Shown here piece by piece: positions 8,860 to 18,229 of a DNA stretch of 64,000 nt. The position numbers and the translations under genes were made by a program. This DNA is from Anaeropeptidivorans aminofermentans (lineage in GTDB: Bacteria; Bacillota; Clostridia; Lachnospirales; UBA5962): positions 3,596,001 through 3,660,000 of the forward strand of contig NZ_OW711693.1 in assembly GCF_940670685.1 (NCBI RefSeq). Reading direction: 5' to 3'. The notes beneath the pieces are model-generated. The model did not search any database. It was not told where the DNA came from and was given only the letters and a program-made list of their open reading frames with translations. Position 1 is the first letter of the stretch. The number at the start of each line of letters is the position of its first letter.

Positions 8860-9723
8860 TTACACCCCCGAATAAAGCAGCCTGAATACAAGCCTTATTT
8901 TTACCTTTTTATTTTCATCGTCGGAGGTAAATATCAGCTCGTTCATACCGGGCTTAAGGCCGAATAAAGAGGAATCAAAGCTTAAATAGCCATAGGCGTT
9001 TTCCCTTGTTTCGCTGATGCCGTCGTTTCTTATAAGCTCTACTTTGAGGTTTTCAGGGTCCGTATTGATATACAGCTTATCATAGGGATTCATTTTTCTT
9101 TCTACCTTTATAAATTCCCCTGTGCTTACGTTTTTAATCATTGGATTCTGGGCTCCGCCGTCTATATATATTTCCATAGGGGCAGACACATCGCCTTTAT
9201 TGTCTACAAAAGCTCTGTATCCCAATGTTCCGAAAAATCCCGGCGTTACAATGGGAAATTTCAAACCACCCTCCACATATGCAAGGCTTACAACCGTATT
9301 TTCATAATCCTGCCAAAAGGGCGAGGGGCATTCAAAACTTATATTTAAAGTCTGTACTGAATTTATTTTTTCGGCATAGGCTGCGTCCTTACAGAAAGCA
9401 GGAATCGACCATCTGCCATTGTCATTTTCATAAACAAGCCTTCCTATGCCGAAGCTTGGGCTTATGATGTTAAGAAGCCGCTGCCTTTCCGCATACATTT
9501 TTTTTACATCTCCGTAGGAATCTACAACATGGCCCGTAAGGGTTACGACCCTGCTGTCAAAAACAATGGAATGAAGGGTATAGCCGCTCTGCCCTACGGA
9601 CTGGGTAAATACGGGCTCCACCGGAGGCAGGCTTATGCCGTCTATTTTCCAGAATATAAAAGGGTCCTGAGACATAAACTCCACCTCAAAACCCCGGGAA
9701 TTAATAAATTTTAGTTTTTGCAT
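8860..9723 (-). CDS. Distal tail protein (Dit)
   Basis: This 287-residue protein opens MQKLKFINSRGFEVEF and has the N-terminal belt domain pattern of Dit/phage_tail family proteins (VVTLTGHVVDSYGDVKKMY, RQRLLNIISPSFGIGRLVY), followed by a galectin-like C-terminal half. Dit forms the hexameric ring at the end of siphophage tails. The position between tape measure and hub genes is canonical. An AAAGGAG site precedes the ATG. Confidence 0.85.
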   Translation of the reverse strand: MQKLKFINSRGFEVEFMSQDPFIFWKIDGISLPPVEPVFTQSVGQSGYTLHSIVFDSRVVTLTGHVVDSYGDVKKMYAERQRLLNIISPSFGIGRLVYENDNGRWSIPAFCKDAAYAEKINSVQTLNISFECPSPFWQDYENTVVSLAYVEGGLKFPIVTPGFFGTLGYRAFVDNKGDVSAPMEIYIDGGAQNPMIKNVSTGEFIKVERKMNPYDKLYINTDPENLKVELIRNDGISETRENAYGYLSFDSSLFGLKPGMNELIFTSDDENKKVKIRLVFRLLYSGV

Positions 9724-9783
9724 TTTATCACTCCTTTTGAAAGAGGATTACAGCCACAGCTAAAGAAAAGCAAACCAGTTCTT

Positions 9784-12700
9784 CTAAACATATCTTAAAG
9801 CACTTTCAAGAGCCTTTTTAGATTCCCTTGCCACTTTAGAAGGGCTTGCAGTAGGGGAGCTGATGCTTTGATAAAGCTGAATACTGTTATTTGTTGCATT
9901 TGTAGACATCGTGCTTGCCTGAGCCCCTAAAACAGAATACTGCCTGTCGTCTATTTGGGATTCTATGGACTGCACCGATTCTCTGAAGGCTTCCGCATAG
10001 GCGTCTCCTGCGCGTTTTCCCGCTTCTCTGTATTCTTCTACCCGTTCGTAAAGCCTGTTGATGATATTGGTGGAGCTTGAATCCATGAGCGCTTCGGTTT
10101 CTAAATTATTTTCCTGTGTTTTGACTTTTTTCCCGTCTAAAAATGTCTTATATTCCTTTTCCTGATTCTCATAGTTCTTTTTAAGCTCCTCAAGGTTTTG
10201 CTCATTATTGCCTTTAAGCCCTTCAAGTTCTGCTTCAAGCTTTGCCGTATAGCTTTCAAGAGCCTCCTCATGAAAGGCTATTTCAGCATCTCTGTTTTCT
10301 TCAAGCATCAGCTTCTGTTCTGCAAGGTTCTCTTTTACGGCATTGATTTGCTCCTGATACATAGCCTTTTCATCTTCAAGAGATTCTTTTCGCTTTCTCT
10401 TGTCGTTTTCAGCAGTAAGATTGTCTATTTCCTTTTGCATCTCATATTTGTTGCTGTCGTCTGTCTCAAATTCAAGAAGCCCTCTCAGCCTGTTTATTTT
10501 GTCGCTGTATTTATCGTCTTCTTCCTTGCGTTCTTCTTCTTTCAGAAGATTATCTATGGCTTTTATCTTTTCTTCATAAGCTGATATTTCTGCGTTGGCC
10601 GCTTCTTCTGCAAATTTTATTTCTTCACTATATCTTGTTTTTATCTCTTCAATTAATTTTGAGGTTTGTTCTTTTTCCTTTGCGATAATCTGGCGGTTAA
10701 GCTCTTCTAAGGCCTGGAGCTTTATTTTCCTTTGCTCTTCCATATTCCGTTCTTCTTCTTTGATTGCCTCTAGGGAGAGGGCTATATGCCTGTCATTATA
10801 GTCCTGCTGAAGCTGTAAGAGGTCTTCGTACTGCTCTTTTTGCCCATTTGTCATTTTGTCCGTTTTATCCCCATATTGGGAAACAAAATCGTCAATATCC
10901 TTATTGATAGCTTCAAGCCATTCACCTACGAGAATTTTTTCTTCCGCCGGCCCAAATTCATATTCCGTTCCGTCCGGTAAAGTCATTCCGTTAAACTGTT
11001 TCAGGTTGTTAATATATTTATCGTGAAGGCTTACTGCATTATCCAAGGCTTCCATCCCGATTCCGGAAATTTTATCAGCTAAATTCCTCGTATTATCCTC
11101 AATAAGCTTCATAACTTCCTTTTGCTTTTCTCCTATAGTAATCGGAAGTCCCTCATACATCTGGGGTATTTCATCAAACAGCTTTTTATAAGCTTCAATA
11201 ATAGCCGAAAAATCCGTATTGTCTTCCCTGCCTTTATTGAGCTTTTCTATATTGTCCATTTCTTCTTTATAAAGCTTATCGCCAAGCGCCTTTCTAAGAG
11301 GAAAAAGCCGCTTTTCAATTTCAAACGCTTCTTCCTTCGTAAGCTCATATTCCGCTAAAATTGTCCTAAGCCTTTGAATTTCTTCTTCGGCGCTCATTTC
11401 AGAAGTGGCCTTAATATCGTCTATGATTTTAAGCTGCTTTTGAAGCTCTGAATTGGTCTTTTCCACATATCCTGAGCTTATGCCGCCGGAACCTGAAGAT
11501 AACGCCTTTTTGTTTTCTCCTTTGGAAGAGTCTGATCCATATTCCTGCATACTTTTAGATATTTGATCCAGCTTAACTGTCTCTTTAGCAACAGTTTCCT
11601 TTGCGCTTTCTATTTCTATGGTTCTTTGTTTTATGGTTTTATTGATTTCTTCAACATCGTATCCCGTATCTCCCTGGGCCAGCTGTAATGCCAGAAGCAT
11701 TGTAAGCTCAGATTCCATAGCGGCAATTCTGTTTTTAGTTCCCTTTATAACATTTTCAGTTTTCTCCCTTTCGGCATTCAATGTATCCGTAGCCAGCTTT
11801 CTGCTTTCTGCCGCTACGATAGATAGTATTTCTCCGTTTTTAAGGGTTAAATCTCCTGTTGATGCAATATATTCTGCAACCTTCGGATAAAGGTCTATAA
11901 GCTTATTAAGGGTTTCTGCGCTTAAGTCCTGACCTTGGCTGAGGGCTTTTTGAGACTGCTCTAAAAATTCTAAGCGTTCAGCGGTTTCTTTAATGCTTTG
12001 GCTTAATTTCTCCATATCCATCGACTGGGCTAAAATCACTGCCTTATTTTCAGCAACAGCCTTATAATAATTCTGTTCTTTAACCGTTGCTAAACTTCTG
12101 GCACTGTTAAGCTTTGCAAGCATCTCCAGCCGCTGTTCTTCCGCAGATCCTACACCGGAAAGGGTAATGCCGTACTTTTCAACTTCCTTTGCAAAATTTA
12201 AAATTTTACCTTCTGTGTAGGAAAAGTCATCTCCGCCGGCATCCGCAATGCTTTTATTCACCTTCCCAAGGGTATCAAGTCTTTCAACCAAAAGGTCCAA
12301 GCCTTCTCTGCCTTCCTTCAAAGCAGCTATATTTTCTTCATCTACACCAAACTTCATTGCGTTTCTGAAGCCATCGGCGGCGCCTTTAACTTTGTCAAAT
12401 TCCTCATTAAAGCCTATGGTTTTTTCATGGGCATCGGAAACCATACTGATAACTAAGCCTATTGCTCCTGCAACGCCTACAAGGGGGGCTATTGCAGGAT
12501 TTAAACTCAATAGATTTCCTATTGCGCCAATACCCTTAACTGCTGCCTGGGCCTTTCCGATAGCAACGATTACCCCGGCAATCCCTCCTGCCAATGCCGT
12601 AAGCGTCACTACCGTTTCTTTATTCTCTAATATAAATTCTCTTACTAAGTTCAGTATTGAAGTTAAGCTTTGCATAAGCTCTATGGCAACAGGGGCAAGG

Positions 12701-13902
12701 GCCTCTCCAAATGCCGCGGCAACCCCCGTCACAGAGGATTTAAGCTGTTCTTGGCTTCCCGCAAGGGTATCTGCATAGGTCGCGGCGTTCCCCATAAAAG
12801 ATTCCGTTTCCTTCATAAAACCGTTATATGTAGCCTGCGCTTTTTCAGCTTCGGTTAAGCTTTCGGCGGTCTTTCCTAAGCTCAATGCGTACTCTTCATA
12901 CATTTTAGAAAGAGGCTTTGTAACTCCGGAAGCCTCTGCCAATGCAGAATTTCCGTTCTTAATGCCTTCTGTCGTCGCCTTTACCGCTTCGCTTAAAGTA
13001 TATTGAGACTGCCTGTTTTTTACGGCGCTGTCCTTAAGCCTGTCTACCATTTCAGAAGCCTGATAAAGGGTATATCCATATTGAGTCAGATTTTTTATTG
13101 CTTCTTCCGCATCAGAAACAGACAGGAATCCATCAGCAGATTTCTGCTGAACAATATCCATGGCAGCTGATGAGCTGATACCCAATTGAAGCATATTTGC
13201 GCTCAGATTATTCATAACAGTGCTATACTCACTAAAAGTGTCAAGGCCTGTCTTTACCCCGGAAGATACTGCACTGAAAACAGCACCGGCCGCCGGCAGG
13301 GCCGCTTCTAATCTTTCAGAAAATCCTGAGCTTTTTTCTTTAACCGCTTCTATATCTATTGCTACTTCTTTAAGCTGGGCTGAAACTGCCCCTATGCCTA
13401 CAGCGCTTGCCTCTATTTGAATGCTTCTTTCGATATAGCTGATTTTTCGCTTTATATCACTAAGTTCTGAGCTTGCAGTACTGCTTTCGATTTCAACTTC
13501 AATGCTTATTTTCCTTTCAAGTTCTTTTGCCTTTGAACTGATTTCTTCAAGCTTTGATTTAAGCTCATCGCTGCTTGATAAATCCATAGGAATGGAAAGC
13601 ATCGCTTCTATTTTATTTTTTTCATTATTAAGCTCAGAAAGCTTCATTTTCATCTCTGAAATTCTTTCAGAATCCACCGGAAAACTAATTGCCCCTTCAA
13701 GAATCTCTTTTCTTTTTTGAAGTGAAGAAAGCTCTTCTTTTAGTTTATTAAGCTCTCCCTTATGAACCTTCATGTGGAGTTCTTCTTCAAGAAGCTTTTT
13801 CTCTTTTTTCAGGCCTTCAAGGCTTTTCTTGGCGGCTTCCACCCCTTTTTTTACGCCTTCCGCAGAAGCCCTAAGGTGTATTATGATTTCATTGTTATTC
13901 AC
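9784..13902 (-). CDS. Phage tail tape measure protein
   Basis: At 1372 residues this is the longest protein of the window. It has a long N-terminal coiled coil (about 1-190), the conserved tape-measure domain (about 200-420, with many Ala/Ser/Gln residues), a hydrophobic stretch around residues 435-490 that could insert in the membrane, and a second long coiled coil (about 840-1290). Tape measure proteins fix tail length and help DNA passage. The GTG start at 13902 follows GAGGAGGTGACAAA. No frameshift or stop interrupts it, which matters because the rest of the phage is absent. Confidence 0.9.
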   Translation of the reverse strand: MNNNEIIIHLRASAEGVKKGVEAAKKSLEGLKKEKKLLEEELHMKVHKGELNKLKEELSSLQKRKEILEGAISFPVDSERISEMKMKLSELNNEKNKIEAMLSIPMDLSSSDELKSKLEEISSKAKELERKISIEVEIESSTASSELSDIKRKISYIERSIQIEASAVGIGAVSAQLKEVAIDIEAVKEKSSGFSERLEAALPAAGAVFSAVSSGVKTGLDTFSEYSTVMNNLSANMLQLGISSSAAMDIVQQKSADGFLSVSDAEEAIKNLTQYGYTLYQASEMVDRLKDSAVKNRQSQYTLSEAVKATTEGIKNGNSALAEASGVTKPLSKMYEEYALSLGKTAESLTEAEKAQATYNGFMKETESFMGNAATYADTLAGSQEQLKSSVTGVAAAFGEALAPVAIELMQSLTSILNLVREFILENKETVVTLTALAGGIAGVIVAIGKAQAAVKGIGAIGNLLSLNPAIAPLVGVAGAIGLVISMVSDAHEKTIGFNEEFDKVKGAADGFRNAMKFGVDEENIAALKEGREGLDLLVERLDTLGKVNKSIADAGGDDFSYTEGKILNFAKEVEKYGITLSGVGSAEEQRLEMLAKLNSARSLATVKEQNYYKAVAENKAVILAQSMDMEKLSQSIKETAERLEFLEQSQKALSQGQDLSAETLNKLIDLYPKVAEYIASTGDLTLKNGEILSIVAAESRKLATDTLNAEREKTENVIKGTKNRIAAMESELTMLLALQLAQGDTGYDVEEINKTIKQRTIEIESAKETVAKETVKLDQISKSMQEYGSDSSKGENKKALSSGSGGISSGYVEKTNSELQKQLKIIDDIKATSEMSAEEEIQRLRTILAEYELTKEEAFEIEKRLFPLRKALGDKLYKEEMDNIEKLNKGREDNTDFSAIIEAYKKLFDEIPQMYEGLPITIGEKQKEVMKLIEDNTRNLADKISGIGMEALDNAVSLHDKYINNLKQFNGMTLPDGTEYEFGPAEEKILVGEWLEAINKDIDDFVSQYGDKTDKMTNGQKEQYEDLLQLQQDYNDRHIALSLEAIKEEERNMEEQRKIKLQALEELNRQIIAKEKEQTSKLIEEIKTRYSEEIKFAEEAANAEISAYEEKIKAIDNLLKEEERKEEDDKYSDKINRLRGLLEFETDDSNKYEMQKEIDNLTAENDKRKRKESLEDEKAMYQEQINAVKENLAEQKLMLEENRDAEIAFHEEALESYTAKLEAELEGLKGNNEQNLEELKKNYENQEKEYKTFLDGKKVKTQENNLETEALMDSSSTNIINRLYERVEEYREAGKRAGDAYAEAFRESVQSIESQIDDRQYSVLGAQASTMSTNATNNSIQLYQSISSPTASPSKVARESKKALESALRYV

Positions 13903-13920
13903 TTTGTCACCTCCTCTTGC

Positions 13921-14112
13921 TTAAAATCCGAAGAAATCCATCCCTGTAACTTCATTCTTTTCTTCTCTGTCCGGCAGCCTGTGCATTTCGTTATGTTCAT
14001 ATAAAATCTCTCCTATTTCATCAATATAATAGTCGTTTAGGAGCTCTTTTTTTGTTATTCCTATAGAAAGGCAGCAGGCAATCAGTCTTTGAAGCCAGTA
14101 GTCAGGGTCGGA
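13921..14112 (-). CDS. Tail assembly chaperone T extension (likely -1 frameshift product)
   Basis: This reading frame overlaps the end of the chaperone G gene in the -1 frame. It encodes DPDYWLQRLIACCLSIGI followed by ELLNDYYIDEI and ends MDFFGF. It has no ATG, GTG or TTG start near the conserved beginning. In lambda-like and Firmicutes siphophages the equivalent frame is made only as a G-T fusion through programmed -1 frameshifting and binds the tape measure protein. I see no canonical slippery heptamer; possible slip points are A-rich codons at about 14122-14140. The fusion is therefore inferred from family and layout. Confidence 0.65.
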   Translation of the reverse strand, partial: SDPDYWLQRLIACCLSIGITKKELLNDYYIDEIGEILYEHNEMHRLPDREEKNEVTGMDFFGF

Positions 14113-14552
14113 GCTATCTTCATATCCTTTATTTTTCCTTTTATTTCCCCTGCTACTGATATGAACTTTCCCAGCTCATTTACCTCTAGAAACGCAAGGA
14201 TAATATCTCCAAAACCAGAAATACCTATATTTTCGTCATTTAAAAGCCTCTCTTCCGGTATATTGGTAAGCTCCGATACAAAACCCACAATATATGTCGG
14301 AGCCAGTATAAATAAAGAAGTAGCCATCTCCGTAATCTTTCCTGTATCCACCGTATAAAAAATATCCAGAATCTCATCAATGCTCTTTTCCGGAAAACAT
14401 TTTCCCAGAAAGTCAGCAGGAAACTCCTTTATTCTTTCAAGCGCATTTAAATAGCCCCCTATGGGGAGCTTTTTTATCTCGTATCCGCATACCTTTTTTG
14501 ACCTTGGTAAAGATAATCCTGTTTTATCTTCCGGCTTGTTTAATTTAAACAT
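14082..14552 (-). CDS. Phage tail assembly chaperone (gpG-like)
   Basis: This 156-residue protein lies directly upstream of the tape measure gene, after the tail tube gene, where G-type chaperones sit. It begins MFKLNKPEDKTGLSLPRSKK, contains KKLPIGGYLNALERIKEFP and ends TTGFKD. The acidic, helical composition fits chaperones that coat the tape measure before tube polymerisation. Its end overlaps the -1 frame T region. A TCCTCCTTG block (complement of a ribosome site) precedes the ATG. Confidence 0.7.
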   Translation of the reverse strand: MFKLNKPEDKTGLSLPRSKKVCGYEIKKLPIGGYLNALERIKEFPADFLGKCFPEKSIDEILDIFYTVDTGKITEMATSLFILAPTYIVGFVSELTNIPEERLLNDENIGISGFGDIILAFLEVNELGKFISVAGEIKGKIKDMKIAPTLTTGFKD

Positions 14553-14686
14553 GATTTCCTCCTTGTAGTGGTAGTCATTATAAATTTATATGTACTAAAT
14601 CAGTTCCAGAAAATCGTAAGCTGATTTAGTATGTATTTAAAAAACTTATTTAGCTTAACAGTAATTTTGCTATTAAGCTAAATAAA

Positions 14687-14726
14687 TAGGCTGCCCAAAG
14701 TAATTTTTTACTCTGAACAGCCTATT
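14687..14726. terminator. Hairpin within the tail operon
   Basis: Arms AATAGGCTG and CAGCCTATT surround a 22-nt loop. It lies between the tail tube and chaperone genes, next to inserted repeats, and would be expected to attenuate read-through on the minus strand. There is no clear T-run. Confidence 0.4.
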
Positions 14727-14737
14727 GCAGGAGCGTA

Positions 14738-15065
14738 TAGTCAATTTGCTTTCATTCCGCTGCAAGTATTTTATTTGAAGATAAATTTATTAGAAGCAAC
14801 AAAAGCCTATTCCCAACAGGCTCATCGTTACCAATCAAAAACAAGTTTGATAACCATAAGAAGACACCCGCTTAAAAAAGGGATGGATTATACCTGTATC
14901 CTTTTTCAAGTTCACTTAGATAAAAATATAGATTTCCTTTAGAAACGGTACATTTTTAAGCCTGCGTGAATATACGGCTTTGTTACTGTTTAACTTCAAA
15001 TTTATGATAAAGGGGCATAAACAAGGGAAAAGCAAATTGGCAATGCTATATTTCATATTTATTCA
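14738..15065. repeat. Nested repeats splitting the tail operon
   Basis: A family 2 unit starts TAGTCAATTTGCTTTCATTC at 14738 and resumes after 15010 with GGGGCATAAACAAGGGAAAA. Between these halves sits a family 1 unit (about 14782-15010), which itself contains a family 3 hairpin (about 14865-14930). The block lies between two genes that are adjacent in typical tail operons (tube and chaperone), so transcription of the downstream tail genes probably starts afresh here or has been weakened. Confidence 0.6.
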
Positions 15066-15124
15066 AGTATACGCATGCCAGCTATGTAATGGGCGGCCCG
15101 CTCCTGCTTTTCTTCATATTAAAT

Positions 15125-15703
15125 TTAAGGTGTTTCAGGAAGTGTTTCTATGGTATCAAGCCATACTAAGTCGGCGGCCGATTCCGTATCCTTAATCTCA
15201 CCCGGGCTTCCGTCCATTGCTCTTTTTGTAAATGTTCCGACAATCTGATACGCATTTATTTCAGAGCCGTCTCCCTTTGTCTTTACACCTGTTTCATTAA
15301 TCTCGCTTACTGTAAAGGAAAACATCTTGTACATACGGTAGTCTCCGCTTGCAGTTGCGCATCTGAAAGATAACGCATATTCATTATTCTTTCCCTGAGG
15401 ATTCCACTTAAGGGCCTTTGTTTCCGGGTCTATTTCTCCAAATCCAAGCTTAGCCATAAGTTCAAGGTCCATTTCCGCTACGGTAATCGTAACCTTAAGG
15501 CCATTCCAGCTTTTCATATTAAGATAAAGCCTGTCGTCTGCATAAATCTTTGTTTCACTGGCGTCCGTTTCTTTTGTCATTTCCTGAGCCTCAGGAAGAT
15601 CGAAGCCTTCTCCTACCTCATAGCCCTCTGAGCTATTCTTAATCACGGGAAAAAGCTTAAGCCTTGAAAAACCCTGTAATGCAAGCTTCTTATTTGCTGC
15701 CAT
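15125..15703 (-). CDS. Major tail (tube) protein
   Basis: This 192-residue protein, from the ATG at 15703, starts MAANKKLALQGFSRLKLFPV and contains DASETKIYADDRLYLNMKSW, the pattern of the phi13-type siphophage major tail protein family. These subunits stack as hexamers to form the non-contractile tube. An in-frame ATG at 15712 is only 2 nt from GGAAA, so I prefer the later one. It is the first gene of the tail module; upstream there are no head-tail connector or capsid genes, only 284 bp of AT-rich sequence before butyrate kinase. Confidence 0.8.
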   Translation of the reverse strand: MAANKKLALQGFSRLKLFPVIKNSSEGYEVGEGFDLPEAQEMTKETDASETKIYADDRLYLNMKSWNGLKVTITVAEMDLELMAKLGFGEIDPETKALKWNPQGKNNEYALSFRCATASGDYRMYKMFSFTVSEINETGVKTKGDGSEINAYQIVGTFTKRAMDGSPGEIKDTESAADLVWLDTIETLPETP

Positions 15704-15949
15704 ATAAATCATTTCCTTTCTGTTTAAAATATTTTTACCCTTTGGTTCGTTTTACGGCTTATTTTAATAGCCGCAGTCTCCTTAAAGTTATGATTAAGAG
15801 ACTTGGAAAGCTTATTTCTTTATATTAAAGCTTTACCACTATCATAGTAGCATCTGAAAAGTCTCACACAGTATCATCTGCCTCTTTAGCCAATCCCATT
15901 TCAAAATTGCATTGCCTAAGAAAAATATCTTTAAACAGAACATTATTTT

Positions 15950-15982
15950 AAGCCCAGGACATATCCCATACGTCCTGGGCTT
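15950..15982 (-). terminator. Terminator after butyrate kinase
   Basis: Perfect 11-bp arms (AAGCCCAGGAC / GTCCTGGGCTT) flank an 11-nt loop, 15 nt past the buk stop; on the minus strand TTAAAATAAT follows. Confidence 0.7.
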
Positions 15983-15996
15983 AAACGAAAAAGCTT

Positions 15997-17061
15997 CTAA
16001 AAAATATGTACTGTTTCTTCTCCCTTTATTATTCTTAAGGCGCCTGCTGCAAGAGCTTCCAGCTCATATTCTCCGGGTCTTATAACCACCTCTCCTATAA
16101 AGCCTATCATTTCGGCTATTTTATCCGTTATAAATTTAGAACGGGCTATGCCTCCCGTTAATATTACAGCATCACATCTTCCCTTAAGAACCGGTGCAAG
16201 GGAACCGATGGTTTTTCCTATGGTATAGCACATGGCAGTAAGTATAAGCTCTGCTTTTTCATCCTTCTCCAAAGCCATCTTTTCTATTGTTCTCACATCG
16301 GGGGTGCCGAAATAAGCCTTCAGGCCTCCCTGCCCCCTTACCCTCTTTTTCATTTCTTCTTTCGTAAAATTGCCGGAATAGCAAAGCTCTATAAAATCCA
16401 GCAAAGGCACAGACCCAGACCGCTCCGGTGAAAAACAGCCGAAATCATCTCCTACAGTGTCTATGATTTTACCCTTTTGATATACGCTTACAGAAATACC
16501 GCCCCCTAAATGGGCCACTATTAAATTCATTTCTTCATAGGCCTTTCCTAAGGATTTGGCATATTCTATGGCATTAGCCCTGCAGTTAAGCACATGGGAA
16601 AAGCTATTGCGTTTTATTTCGGGAAAGCCTGTAATTTGGGCCACCGGAAGGATATCGGAGGCGGAAACAGCATCGTATATATAGGCCTTCCTGTTTGCTT
16701 TTTCTGCAATATCATAGGCTATGAGGGCTCCGAGATTGGAAGCATGGGGTGAAACCCCCTTTTCATTTACTATCATGTCTATCATTTTTTCATTGATTAA
16801 ATACCCGCCTGTTTTTAAAGGCGGGAGAAGCCCTCCTCTGCCTACGATTGCAGAAAGCATATCAGGGTTTATTGCATGCTTCATAAGAAGCTCTTCTGCT
16901 ATACGGCTTCGCATTTGCCTTTGTGACACTATAGAAGGATATTTTTCAAGCTCCTTATGCTCATGCTCCATAGTCTCTGTAAAAATAGGGGTACTGTCTG
17001 AAAATAAGCCTATTTTAGTCGAGGTAGAGCCGGGGTTCACAGCTAATATTAAATGAGCCAT
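15997..17061 (-). CDS. buk: Butyrate kinase
   Basis: This 354-residue ASKHA-fold kinase has the N-terminal phosphate loop AVNPGSTSTKIGLF, the adenosine motifs VAHLGGGISVSVY and VILTGGIARS, and DDFGCFSPERSGSVP typical of butyrate rather than acetate kinases. It converts butyryl-phosphate and ADP to butyrate and ATP, the energy-yielding last step of butyrate fermentation. An ATG at 17061 preceded by GGGGAGG is the start; the frame is open further upstream but only by overlapping ptb. It is 13 nt downstream of ptb. A branched-chain fatty acid kinase role is possible for this family. Confidence 0.93.
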   Translation of the reverse strand: MAHLILAVNPGSTSTKIGLFSDSTPIFTETMEHEHKELEKYPSIVSQRQMRSRIAEELLMKHAINPDMLSAIVGRGGLLPPLKTGGYLINEKMIDMIVNEKGVSPHASNLGALIAYDIAEKANRKAYIYDAVSASDILPVAQITGFPEIKRNSFSHVLNCRANAIEYAKSLGKAYEEMNLIVAHLGGGISVSVYQKGKIIDTVGDDFGCFSPERSGSVPLLDFIELCYSGNFTKEEMKKRVRGQGGLKAYFGTPDVRTIEKMALEKDEKAELILTAMCYTIGKTIGSLAPVLKGRCDAVILTGGIARSKFITDKIAEMIGFIGEVVIRPGEYELEALAAGALRIIKGEETVHIF

Positions 17062-17074
17062 AGTCCTCCCCTTT

Positions 17075-17968
17075 CTATAAGGATAAACATAAAAGCATGG
17101 ATAATCTTTTTTCTTCCTCGCTTGCGCCCCTTGAAGAAAGCACAATGGGAACCTCTGCCCCAAGAATGCAGCCTGCCATTTTTGCCCCGCCAAGAAAAGT
17201 AAGGGCCTTGCTCATAATGTTTCCGGCGGATATATTCGGCATAACAAGAAAATCCGCCTTTGACCCAATGCGGCTTTTTATGCCCTTTATTGCCGCCGAT
17301 TCAGGGCTTATGGCTAAATCCATGGATAATGGCCCTTCTACGATGCAGCCCTTTATTATCCCTTCTTTATTAAGCCTTGTAAGCTCCTTTGCTTCTAATG
17401 TTTCCGGCATTTTTTCGTTTACGGTTTCCACGGCGGACAGAATAGCAACCTTCGGCTCTGAATATCCTAAAGAATGCATAAATTTGACCCCTTCTTCTAT
17501 AATTGCTCTTTTCTGGTCCAAGGTAGGATAAGGTATCATTCCTCCGTCGGACATAAACAACAGCTTCTCATATCCTCTTGTCTCAATGACAGCCATATGG
17601 CACATAACGCCCCCTGTTGAAATCCCCTTTTCCTTATTAAGGACCGCTTTTAGAAGGACAGCCGTCTGAATATTCCCCTTCATAAGCAAATCCGCCCTTT
17701 TTTCCTTTACTAAGGCAACTGCCTTTGAAGCCGCTTCTTCCTCAGTATCTGCGGGAATAATTTTTTCGTCTGAAATGCTTTTCCCCATATTCTCGCAAAT
17801 TTCAAGCGTCTTCATACGGTCCCCTACAAGCAAATAGTTGATGCCAAATTCCTCTTCCGCGTCAAATACGGCTTTCAGCGTATGTAAATGGTTTGATGCG
17901 GCTACGGCTATAATCTTGCCTCTTGCCCTATCTCTTTTGCTTAAAAGCTCATCGAAATTCTGAATCAT
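17075..17968 (-). CDS. ptb: Phosphate butyryltransferase
   Basis: This 297-residue phosphate acyltransferase moves the butyryl group from CoA to phosphate, feeding butyrate kinase. Motifs include KIIAVAASNHLHTLKAV near the start, MKGNIQTAVLLKAVLNKE mid-protein and the C-terminal segment LVMPNISAGNIMSKAL ... ILGAEVPIVLSSRG. Size and order (ptb then buk, same strand, short gap) are those of the butyrate operons of Clostridia. The ATG is preceded by GGGGAGGG. No upstream regulator is evident. Confidence 0.93.
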   Translation of the reverse strand: MIQNFDELLSKRDRARGKIIAVAASNHLHTLKAVFDAEEEFGINYLLVGDRMKTLEICENMGKSISDEKIIPADTEEEAASKAVALVKEKRADLLMKGNIQTAVLLKAVLNKEKGISTGGVMCHMAVIETRGYEKLLFMSDGGMIPYPTLDQKRAIIEEGVKFMHSLGYSEPKVAILSAVETVNEKMPETLEAKELTRLNKEGIIKGCIVEGPLSMDLAISPESAAIKGIKSRIGSKADFLVMPNISAGNIMSKALTFLGGAKMAGCILGAEVPIVLSSRGASEEEKRLSMLLCLSL

Positions 17969-18107
17969 TTCTGCCCTCCCCTATATTTCTATAACAAGAT
18001 ATATTCTTCTGCCCCTATAAACTATACAAGTTAATTTTATAATCATGATGACTAAATTTCAACCGTTAATTTACTTTGAAGATTATGATACTTATCCATA
18101 TTATAAA

Positions 18108-18143
18108 GAGGACGGCTGTAAAATAAATTTTACAGCCGCCCTC
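18108..18143. terminator. Bidirectional hairpin terminator
   Basis: A 17-bp near-perfect stem (GAGGACGGCTGTAAAAT against its complement with one mismatch) has a 2-nt loop. It lies downstream of the phosphatase gene on the minus strand and could also stop transcripts from the right-hand side. Confidence 0.6.
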
Positions 18144-18229
18144 TCTGGCATTAATCACGCTGAAACATTTCTTAAAGCTTGCTTCAAATGGCAGGTCTTC
18201 AATTATACTGATTTACTTTAAAATACCTC

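Noticed and set aside
12248-12778. 176-codon plus-strand frame inside the tape measure gene
   Set aside because: Antisense shadow of an intact gene; no start signal.
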